From assembly GCA_030151165.1 (NCBI GenBank), contig JASLEM010000167.1, positions 1 through 11,846 on the forward strand: 11,846 nt of DNA, read 5' to 3'. Source of the DNA: Burkholderiaceae bacterium (GTDB lineage: Bacteria > Pseudomonadota > Gammaproteobacteria > Burkholderiales > Burkholderiaceae). The notes under the pieces were generated by a model. The model made no database searches and was not told the origin of the DNA. It saw only the letters and a list, made by a program, of their open reading frames with translations. The translations under genes were made by a program, and so were the position numbers. The number at the start of each line of letters is the position of its first letter. Position 1 is the stretch's first letter. Shown piece by piece: positions 5,428 through 11,846 of this stretch.

Positions 5428-6807
5428 ATGAAACCAGGGTTTCGCTTCGGCCACTACGAGATCCGCCGCGAGCTGGGGCGCGGCGCGATGGGCGTCGTGT
5501 ACGAGGCGTTCGACACCGCCACGCAACGCACGATCGCGCTGAAGGTGCTGCACGGCCTGGGCGCGGGCGACGACATGACCGCCGCGGTGGCCGACGAGGT
5601 GCGCGAGCGCTTCCGCCGCGAAGGCCAGGTCGCCGGGCAGCTGGTGCATCCGAACATCGTCGCCGTCTACGACAGCCGCGACCGCATGCCGCTCGAAGGC
5701 GGGCAGGACGGGCCGCCGTACCTCGTGATGGAGTTCGTCGAGGGCGGCGACCTCAAGTCGCGCATCGCGCGGAAGGCGCGCTTCACCTCGCCGCAGGTCG
5801 CGCAGGTCATGGGCCAGCTGCTCGGCGCGCTGCACTACGCGCACCAGCGCGGCGTGATCCACCGCGACGTCAAGCCTGCCAACGTGCTGATGCGCGAGAA
5901 CGGCCGGCTCAAGCTGACCGACTTCGGCATCGCGCGCGTCGCCGGCTCCGAACTCACGCAGACCGGCGAGGTGATGGGCACGCTCACCTACATGTCGCCC
6001 GAGCAGCTCACCGGCATGGCGATCGACGCGCGCGCTGACCTCTACTCGTGCGGCGTCATCTTCTACGAGCTGCTCACCGGCGAGGCCCCGTTCGTCGGCG
6101 CGGCCACGACGATCATGCAGAAGATCCTGAACCAGGAGCCGCTGCCGCCGTCGAAGCTCAACCCCGGGCTGCCGCGCGCGCTCGACGAGGTGGTGCGCAA
6201 GGCGCTGTCGAAGCGCCCCGACGCGCGCTACGCGGACGCGCCCGCGTTCGAGCGCGCGATCGCGCACGCGCTGTTCGACGAGGACGACCAGGCGACGCTC
6301 GTGCGGCCCGCGGCCGCGTCGCCGGCCCCCACCGACGATCGCGCCGACCCCGACCCCCACCCCGACGCCGCACCCGCCGGCGCGCACGCCGAGGTGCGCT
6401 CGTCCAAGGCGGGGATCGTGCTGGCGGGCGTCGTCGGGGCCGCGGCGCTGGTCGCGATCGTCGTCGGGCTGTCGGTGCCGCGCTTCGGCGCGATCGCCAG
6501 CGAGAACCAGCGCGCCGCGATCGCCCCGTCGCTCACGGCCGCCCGCACGCCCATCGCCGCCGCCGCGGCGCCCGCGTTGCCGCGCCCGGCCGGCGACGAC
6601 GCCGCCGGCCTGCACTCGCCGCAGGAGGTCGAGCGCATGGCCTGGGATCACGCGCGCGCCGCCGACAGCGCCGCCGCCTACAAGGCCTACGTCGCGGCGT
6701 ACCCGGACGGCGCCTACGTCAAGCTCGCGCAGGTGCACCTGGCCGTGCTGGCGCAGCACCCGCGGATCGCGACCGCGCCGGATACGGCATCGGGTACCGT
6801 GCACTGA
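5428..6807 (+). CDS. transmembrane Ser/Thr protein kinase (Hanks type) with periplasmic tail
   Basis: A 459-residue PknB-like kinase. The catalytic domain spans about residues 10-282: glycine-rich loop G17-R-G-A-M-G22, ATP-anchoring K39, helix-C E65 candidate, catalytic H145-R-D147 with K149 and N152, DFG 165-167, an activation loop with T177, T179, T185 and T187, and SPE 190-192. All catalytic residues are present, so it should be active. A D-E-D-D-Q-A-T-L-V-R-P stretch (284-294) follows, then a Pro/Asp-rich linker, one membrane helix (328-350) and a periplasmic tail. The tail ends in a helical motif with W406 and A-Y-P-D-G-A-Y (424-430), a pattern repeated in many signalling proteins. No PASTA repeats. 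ATG 5428 fits the family start; the Shine-Dalgarno sequence is poor. The STAND-like gene starts 10 bases downstream and is the likely partner. Confidence 0.92.
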   Translation: MKPGFRFGHYEIRRELGRGAMGVVYEAFDTATQRTIALKVLHGLGAGDDMTAAVADEVRERFRREGQVAGQLVHPNIVAVYDSRDRMPLEGGQDGPPYLVMEFVEGGDLKSRIARKARFTSPQVAQVMGQLLGALHYAHQRGVIHRDVKPANVLMRENGRLKLTDFGIARVAGSELTQTGEVMGTLTYMSPEQLTGMAIDARADLYSCGVIFYELLTGEAPFVGAATTIMQKILNQEPLPPSKLNPGLPRALDEVVRKALSKRPDARYADAPAFERAIAHALFDEDDQATLVRPAAASPAPTDDRADPDPHPDAAPAGAHAEVRSSKAGIVLAGVVGAAALVAIVVGLSVPRFGAIASENQRAAIAPSLTAARTPIAAAAAPALPRPAGDDAAGLHSPQEVERMAWDHARAADSAAAYKAYVAAYPDGAYVKLAQVHLAVLAQHPRIATAPDTASGTVH

Positions 6808-6817
6808 CCCGCAAAGG

Positions 6818-9151
6818 ATGCCCTTGAGGACGCCCTACCCCGATCGACGCGACCAGCTCTTCGGCCGCGAGCCCGACATCCACGCGCTGTGCGACCGCGC
6901 CCGCCACGCCGGCCTCACCGTCGTCGCCGCACGGCCGTTGATGGGCAAGACGTGGACGCTGACGGAGGTCGCTCGCCGACTCGAGGAGGAAGGCACGTTC
7001 ATCGTCGGCTACCACGAGTCCAAGGGCACCGAGAGCAGCCACCTGCTGTACGCCGTGGCCAACCTGTACACGCACTGGCTCGAGGACAGCCGGATGTGGG
7101 AGCAGGCGCGCAGCCTGTGGGAGCAGCATCGCCAGGGCCTGCTGCCGCGCGTGGGCGTCGCGGTCGGCGGCATCGTCGAGAAGCTGGGCGGCGCGCTGCT
7201 GCCGGGCGGGGTCGCGTCGCTGGTGCAGAAATGCTTCGAAGGGCTCGCGACGCTGCAGAAGAACACCGAGACCGGCGGCGTGGATCTCGCGCCGCTGGCC
7301 TACGACGAGGCACGCCAGCTCGCCGACCTCGTCGCGACGCTGAGCGGCCGGCGCATCGTGCTGATCCTCGACGCGTGGGAGAAGTCGCCGTCGATCGTGA
7401 AGGAGTCGAAGACGCTGGAGTCGGTCGTGAAGGCGCCCGGCGAATGGGAGCGCTCGCACATCGTCCTGGCGGTGCGCAATCCGGACGTCGACTCGACCAG
7501 GCTCAACAACGAGGCCTGGCTGCGCGCGGGCGACATCGCCGCCGTCGCCAACCAGGCCGTCATCGAGATCGGCGGCATGGACCGCGCCGACGCCACGGAG
7601 ATCGCGCGCCTGCTGCGCTTCGTCCGCGAGCGCATGCCCGCCGCGCGGGAGGTGGCCGACGACGCGCTCGCCGACATGATCGACGGCTATCCCGGCGTGC
7701 TCGATTTCTGGCTGCGCGAGGCGGCGAACCACGGCGTGCGCGACGCGCAGGAACTCGCGGCCCAGGCGCGCAACGCGCACGCGTTGCGATACCGGGAGTT
7801 CAAGCACCTGCTGACCGGCCTGAAGGAGCCGGCGCTGTCGCTGGCCGCGCGGCTGACCGTGTTCCCGCGCCTCGACGCCGCAGGCTGGGCGAGGTTCTCG
7901 AAGATCCTGCTGGCCGACGGCCCCGACGACCCGTTCTACGCGCTCGTCGACGCGAAGATCCTCGCCGACGCCCGCTTCCCGACCTTCGGCCACGACACGC
8001 GCCACGTCGCCGCGCGGCGCTGGCTGGTCGACAAGGAAGGGGCGCTGATGCGCCGCGTCGCCGAGCGCCTGGTCGACCGGCTCGCGGGCGAGATCCTCGC
8101 CGTCGACGCGCGCAGCCGCCCCGTCTTCGAGGCGCTGGTCGGCCTCTCCGACGCGGGCCGCGACCTGGCGCTCGAGCCGGCGTGGATGTGCCTGGTCGCC
8201 GCGGCCCGCTCCGCGGTCACCGGCCCCGAGGCGATGTTCGAGACCGACTTCCGCGCCGACGCCCGCGAGGCCTGCGAGCGCACGCCGGCGGCCGCGCCGC
8301 TGATCGCCATCGCCCTCAACAACCGCGCGATCGAGCACCGGCACCGCGGCGAGCTCGCGCAGGAGCGGGCCGACCTCGACGCCGTGATCGCCCTGCCCGG
8401 CGCGCCCTCGGACGAGATCGCCCGCGCACTCGCGAACCGCGCGCAGGCCCACGCGGACGCCGCCGACCACGCCGCGGCGCTGGCCGACTTCGACGCTGCC
8501 GTGGCGCTGCCCGGCGTCGCGGCCGCCGACCGTGCGCGCGTCCTGTTCAACCGGGGCGTCCTGCACCTGGCCATGAAGCACCGCGACGCCGAGATCGCCG
8601 ACTACACGAGCGTCATCGACCTGCCCGGCGCGCTCCCTCGGCACGTCGCGCGCGCCCTGATCAACCGCGCGGGCGCCACGAGCGCCAGCGATCCGGCCGC
8701 GGCGCTCGCGGACGTCGAACGCGTGATCGCGATGACCGACGCGCCCGTCGAACAGCGCTCCACCGCACTCCTCAATCGCGTCGTCCTGCTCGAACAGGCT
8801 CGCCGCTACCCGGACATGGTCGAGGCCTGCGGCAGGCTGATCGACTGGCCTCCCGCGGGCCGGTTCGAGGTGTGCGCTGCCAGACTGATCCGAGGCCGCG
8901 ACCTCGGGCAGGCCGGCCGGCATGCGAAGGCGATCGCCGACTTCGACGCCGTCCTCGCGACGCCCGACGCGCAACCCTCGCAACGCGCGACGGCCTATCT
9001 CGATCGCGGCACCACCTACGAATTGACCGGGAAATTCGATGCCGCCGCGCGAGACTTCGTGTCGGCGAGCGAGGTGGCCGGCGCGCCCCAGGACATGGTC
9101 GACTGGGCGCGGCAGCGGCTCGCGACGATGCGGCGCCCGTCCGGGCGCTGA
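6818..9151 (+). CDS. STAND-like P-loop ATPase with C-terminal TPR repeats
   Basis: A 777-residue cytosolic protein, probably a signal-transduction ATPase. The N-terminus has LFGREPDI (14-21), the usual lead-in of STAND modules, then a Walker A-like A38-R-P-L-M-G-K-T45 that lacks the normal first glycine. Walker B is RIVLILDAWEK (179-189, D185). A hydrophobic Gly-rich insert lies between them (107-136). Residues 320-480 look like a helical, winged-helix-type linker. From about 492 to 770 there are six or seven TPR-like repeats of about 37 residues, several with the shared 'A-L-x-N-R' and 'D-x-x-x-x-L-P-G' elements. No toxin, protease, nuclease or membrane effector is seen. ATG 6818 abuts AAAGG directly; TTG 6824 has better spacing. 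It follows the kinase gene by 10 bases. Function unknown; signalling or defence is inferred from fold class and neighbour. Confidence 0.75.
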   Translation: MPLRTPYPDRRDQLFGREPDIHALCDRARHAGLTVVAARPLMGKTWTLTEVARRLEEEGTFIVGYHESKGTESSHLLYAVANLYTHWLEDSRMWEQARSLWEQHRQGLLPRVGVAVGGIVEKLGGALLPGGVASLVQKCFEGLATLQKNTETGGVDLAPLAYDEARQLADLVATLSGRRIVLILDAWEKSPSIVKESKTLESVVKAPGEWERSHIVLAVRNPDVDSTRLNNEAWLRAGDIAAVANQAVIEIGGMDRADATEIARLLRFVRERMPAAREVADDALADMIDGYPGVLDFWLREAANHGVRDAQELAAQARNAHALRYREFKHLLTGLKEPALSLAARLTVFPRLDAAGWARFSKILLADGPDDPFYALVDAKILADARFPTFGHDTRHVAARRWLVDKEGALMRRVAERLVDRLAGEILAVDARSRPVFEALVGLSDAGRDLALEPAWMCLVAAARSAVTGPEAMFETDFRADAREACERTPAAAPLIAIALNNRAIEHRHRGELAQERADLDAVIALPGAPSDEIARALANRAQAHADAADHAAALADFDAAVALPGVAAADRARVLFNRGVLHLAMKHRDAEIADYTSVIDLPGALPRHVARALINRAGATSASDPAAALADVERVIAMTDAPVEQRSTALLNRVVLLEQARRYPDMVEACGRLIDWPPAGRFEVCAARLIRGRDLGQAGRHAKAIADFDAVLATPDAQPSQRATAYLDRGTTYELTGKFDAAARDFVSASEVAGAPQDMVDWARQRLATMRRPSGR
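8293..9128 (+). repeat. TPR-like repeat array encoded in the STAND-like gene
   Basis: Degenerate repeats of about 37 codons, recognisable at protein level by A-R-A-L-x-N-R-A then D-F/Y-x-x-V/A-I/V-x-L-P-G-A. The best-matched units are the first three (about residues 497-610). At DNA level the copies are diverged, so this is an old expansion rather than a recent tandem duplication. Such arrays usually form the ligand-sensing or partner-binding superhelix. Confidence 0.7.
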
Positions 9152-9166
9152 CGCTCGCCGACCCGC

Positions 9167-10759
9167 TCAATCCCGCGCCGGATACCCCGTGATCGCGCGG
9201 ATCCGCCGATACAACGGCGCCAGCCGCGGGTACATCTTCTGGTACACGCCATCGTAGAGCTGGTCGTACAGGTCGGCGTTCCTGGCGTCCGGCTCGAACG
9301 TGCGCGCGAGGCGGGTCATCGACTTCACGGCCGTCGGGAAGTCCGGGTGCAGGCCCAGGCCGACGGCGCAGTCGATCGCCGCGCCGAGGCCGCTGGTCTC
9401 GTTGGTGTGGGGGCGGCTCGCGGGCTGGCGGAAGATGTCGGCGGTGAGCTGCATCGCGGGGTCGGACTGCGAGCCGCCGCCCGAGACGCGCAGCTCCGTC
9501 ATCGCGACCTTGGTCTTCTTCTCGATGCGCTCGCGGCCGTCGCGCAGCGCATAGCCCAGGCCTTCCAGGATCGCGCGATAGACGTGGGCGCGCGTGTGGA
9601 CGTCGCCGAAGCCGATGATCGCGCCCTTGGCGTCCGGGCCGGGATGGCGGATGCCGGGGGTCCAGTACGGCTGCAGGATCAGGCCCAGCGAGCCGGGCGG
9701 CACGGCGGAGACGAGCTCGTCGAGCAGCGCCTCGGGCGCCACGCCGGCCGCGGCGGCGGCGGCGAGCTCGCGGTCGCCGAACTGCTCCTTGAACCAGCGC
9801 ACCATCCAGTAGCCGCGGAAGATCTGCACCTCGGTCGCGTAGTGGCCGGGCAGCGCCGCGGGGTACGGCGGCACGAAGGACAGCGCCTCGGCGTAGCGCG
9901 TGGTGCAGGCGTTGATCGTGGCCGTGGTGCCGTACGAGATGCCGCCGACGTGCGGCTCGAGGCAGCCCGAGCCGAGCACCTCGCAGGCCTTGTCGGCCGC
10001 CGCCGCGATCACGGGCACGCCCAGCGGAATGCCCGTGGCCGTGCTCGCGGCGTTGCCGATGCGGCCCATCACCGAGCCGACGGGCACCAGCTCGGGCAGC
10101 TGGTCGGGTCGCACCGCGAGCGCCTGCCACTTCCAGTCCCACGACTTCGCCCACGCATGCGCCTTGAAGTCGAACGGCACGTAGCCGACCTGCGAACCGA
10201 TCGAGTCGACGAAGCGGCCCGTCAGCTTCCAGTTCAGCAGGCCCGAGAGCAGCAGCACCTTGTGCGTCTTCGCCCAGGCCTCGGGCTCGTGCTCGGCCCA
10301 CCAGTTGATCTCGGCCTCGCGCTGGAAGTAGCGGATCGTGTCGGAGACGCCCGCCAACCGGAACGCCGAGCGCCACGCGGCGTTGATCGGCGGCACCGTC
10401 GTCGCGCGGCGCTGGTCGAGCCAGATCAGCGCGGGCAGTGCCGCGCGGCCGCGCTTGTCGATCGGCATGATCGTGCCGCGCTGCGTCGTCACCGTGACGC
10501 CGCGCACCGCGACGCGCCAGGCCGGATGCGCGGCCCACAGCTTGCGGCAGGCGTCGGCGCAGGCGCCCCAGAAGCCGTCGACGTCGTGCTCCAGCCAGCC
10601 GGGCTGCTGCACGACGTAGTCGTCGAGGTTGACCTGCGACTTCGCGACAAGGTTGCCGCGCGGGTCGAACAGCAGCGCGCGGACGCTCTGCGTGCCGCAG
10701 TCGATGGACAGCAGCAGGTCATCGGGCGACGTGGTCGTCGAGGGGTCGTGTTCGGTCAT
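9167..10759 (-). CDS. FGGY-family carbohydrate/polyol kinase
   Basis: A 530-residue sugar kinase that transfers phosphate from ATP to a sugar or polyol. The first ATPase motif is D20-C-G-T-Q-S-V-R27, the catalytic base candidate is D256 in AAAADKACE, and the phosphate/adenosine region is S426-G-G-G-S-Q-S-D433 followed by Q-L-T-A-D, matching the second FGGY signature. SYGTTATIN (275-283) is the second phosphate loop. The opening D-C-G-T-Q-S differs from D-Q-G-T-T-S of classical glycerol kinase, so GlpK is not assigned. ATG 10759 overlaps the stop of the GlpD-like gene (ATGA); there is no clear Shine-Dalgarno sequence, so translation probably depends on the upstream gene. The pairing points to glycerol or a related polyol as substrate. 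It converges on the STAND-like gene with 15 bases between stops. Confidence 0.88.
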   Translation of the reverse strand: MTEHDPSTTTSPDDLLLSIDCGTQSVRALLFDPRGNLVAKSQVNLDDYVVQQPGWLEHDVDGFWGACADACRKLWAAHPAWRVAVRGVTVTTQRGTIMPIDKRGRAALPALIWLDQRRATTVPPINAAWRSAFRLAGVSDTIRYFQREAEINWWAEHEPEAWAKTHKVLLLSGLLNWKLTGRFVDSIGSQVGYVPFDFKAHAWAKSWDWKWQALAVRPDQLPELVPVGSVMGRIGNAASTATGIPLGVPVIAAAADKACEVLGSGCLEPHVGGISYGTTATINACTTRYAEALSFVPPYPAALPGHYATEVQIFRGYWMVRWFKEQFGDRELAAAAAAGVAPEALLDELVSAVPPGSLGLILQPYWTPGIRHPGPDAKGAIIGFGDVHTRAHVYRAILEGLGYALRDGRERIEKKTKVAMTELRVSGGGSQSDPAMQLTADIFRQPASRPHTNETSGLGAAIDCAVGLGLHPDFPTAVKSMTRLARTFEPDARNADLYDQLYDGVYQKMYPRLAPLYRRIRAITGYPARD

Positions 10760-11846
10760 GGCGAAGGGACGGTATAGCACTGCGCGACGATGCGCCGGTA
10801 GCGCTCGCATTCGTCGCGCCATTCGCCCGCCTGCCAGCCGAGCGCCTCGCGCGCGACCGGCTCCAGGCGATCGAGCAGCGCGGCGGCGCCGTGCGGCATC
10901 AGCAGGCCCAGGCGCGTGCGGCGCAGCAGCAGGTCGTCGAGATGGCGCACCTGCTCGTGGCGCAGCGCCCAGTGCAGTTCGGCCCACGGCGTCGGCGTGC
11001 CGTCGACGACGTCGAGATCCCGCGCGCTCGCCTCGTTCACGAGCAGGTCGGCGTGCGCACCGTAGCGCCCGAGCAGCCGCGTGCGCAACGCGTGCGGCAG
11101 GCGCGCGAGCGCGGGGCTCGTGTCCTGCGGATCGAGGATGGGCGCGGCGACGGCGTAGTCGAAGTCGCGGGCCGACATCGGCACCTCGCCCGCCCCACCC
11201 GCAGCACCCGCAGCACCCGCAGCACCCGAGGCACCCGCGGCACCAGGCCTGGCGAGGTACGGCGCAGCGTGCCGCAGCGCGTCGAGCGCGTTGACGCGGA
11301 AGGTCGTCAGCTTGCCGCCGGTGACGGTCACGAGCCCGTGCTCGCTGCGCACGACGTGCTCGCGCGGCGCCTTCGACGGGTCGCCGTCGCCGGCGTGGTC
11401 GTCGACCACGGGGCGCACGCCCGCGAAGCTGCAGATCGCGTCGTCGGCCGAGAGCCGCAGGCGCGGGAACGCGTGGCGCAGCGCCTCGACGAGGTAGGCG
11501 ACCTCGGCCGGCGTGGTCGACGGTTCGACGTCCGGATCCTCGCGGTGGTCGAGGTCGGTCGTGCCGACCAGCGCGGTGCCTTCCCACGGCGACGCGAAGA
11601 CGGGGCGGCCGTCGCGCGGATGGAACAGGCTCACCGACTGCGCAAGCGGCAGCCGCCACAGCGGAAACACGAGGTGGCTGCCGCGCAGCGGGCGCAGCAT
11701 CGGCGCGCCGATGCCCGCGCGCAGGCCGTCGGCCCACGCGCCCGTCGCGTTGACCACGCAGCGCGCGCGCACGTGGCCCGTGAAGCCCGCGCCCTCGATG
11801 CGCGCGCCCACCACGGTGCCCGGCTTGACGGTGGCCGCGCCCTCGT
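10756..11846 (-). CDS. glpD: FAD-dependent glycerol-3-phosphate dehydrogenase (GlpD family), partial, N-terminus outside window
   Basis: The C-terminal 362 residues of a GlpD/DAO-type flavoenzyme that oxidises glycerol 3-phosphate to dihydroxyacetone phosphate at the membrane and reduces quinone. Visible family marks in order are V-V-N-A-T-G-A-W-A-D, R-P-L-R-G-S-H-L-V-F-P, V-G-T-T-D-L-D-H then D-P-D-V, F-A-G-V-R-P-V-V-D-D and T-V-T-G-G-K-L-T-T-F-R, followed by the helical C-terminal domain. The frame runs off the right edge; the FAD-binding GxGxxG start is not in the window. A Gly/Ala-rich low-complexity segment is inserted after the core (see repeat). The stop overlaps the FGGY kinase start by four bases. 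Classical glpD is the best match, but with an unusual kinase partner the substrate might be another polyol phosphate. Confidence 0.88.
   Translation of the reverse strand, partial: EGAATVKPGTVVGARIEGAGFTGHVRARCVVNATGAWADGLRAGIGAPMLRPLRGSHLVFPLWRLPLAQSVSLFHPRDGRPVFASPWEGTALVGTTDLDHREDPDVEPSTTPAEVAYLVEALRHAFPRLRLSADDAICSFAGVRPVVDDHAGDGDPSKAPREHVVRSEHGLVTVTGGKLTTFRVNALDALRHAAPYLARPGAAGASGAAGAAGAAGGAGEVPMSARDFDYAVAAPILDPQDTSPALARLPHALRTRLLGRYGAHADLLVNEASARDLDVVDGTPTPWAELHWALRHEQVRHLDDLLLRRTRLGLLMPHGAAALLDRLEPVAREALGWQAGEWRDECERYRRIVAQCYTVPSP
11197..11241 (-). repeat. 9-bp tandem repeat (five copies) inside the GlpD-like gene
   Basis: ACCCGCAGC on the plus strand occurs three times exactly (11197-11223), followed by two copies with one change each (11224-11241). 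Read on the coding strand it gives a Gly-Ala-Ala-like run, between the GGKLTTFR core and the C-terminal domain. The unit is three codons long, so copy-number change would not break the frame. Confidence 0.88.

Noticed and set aside
4789..6804. 671-codon open frame on the minus strand opposite modC and the kinase gene
   Set aside because: Arg/Ala/Gly-rich low-complexity translation with no family features, typical of shadow frames in high-GC DNA; the plus-strand genes have full motifs.
6719..8983. 754-codon open frame on the minus strand opposite the STAND-like gene
   Set aside because: Shadow of the STAND-like gene: biased Arg/Val/Gly/Asp content, no recognisable domain, no ribosome site.
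9152..9166. Terminator between the convergent STAND-like and FGGY kinase genes
   Set aside because: Only 15 bases separate the stops and there is no stem with a T tract on either strand.

Overview
This is a very GC-rich chromosomal stretch with dense, mostly operonic bacterial genes. Gene content, the Azotobacter-like ModA and the codon style suggest a proteobacterium, most likely a betaproteobacterium of the Burkholderiales type. That placement is an inference; there is no rRNA or other marker. I see no insertion sequence, tRNA, CRISPR array, integrase or attachment site, and no gap above 300 bases without a gene.

Layout. At 1-260 (+) lie the last codons of a probable BON-domain stress protein, a 48-residue DUF5670/lmo0937-type membrane peptide and a clear intrinsic terminator. 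At 279-695 (+) is a DOPA 4,5-dioxygenase family protein. It converges on a minus-strand operon (2492 down to 702) of a predicted lipoprotein, a small helical hypothetical protein and a GFA-type zinc protein; the last two overlap by four bases. From a 215-base divergent intergenic region, the molybdate transporter modA-modB-modC runs on the plus strand (2708-5311). modB and modC both appear to start with TTG.

After a 116-base gap, also on the plus strand, come a transmembrane Ser/Thr protein kinase (5428-6807) and, 10 bases later, a 777-residue STAND-like P-loop ATPase with C-terminal TPR repeats (6818-9151). This pair is the least ordinary part of the window: a membrane kinase next to a TPR NTPase looks like a signalling or biological-conflict module, though no effector domain is visible. 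At the right end, on the minus strand, a GlpD-type FAD glycerol-3-phosphate dehydrogenase (N-terminus outside the window) is coupled by an ATGA overlap to an FGGY-family sugar/polyol kinase. Together they plausibly phosphorylate and oxidise glycerol or a related polyol.

How they work together. ModA captures molybdate in the periplasm, ModB is the membrane channel and ModC drives import for molybdenum-cofactor enzymes. The FGGY kinase makes a polyol phosphate that the GlpD-like enzyme could oxidise, passing electrons to quinone. The kinase may phosphorylate the STAND protein or control its assembly; this is inferred from adjacency only.
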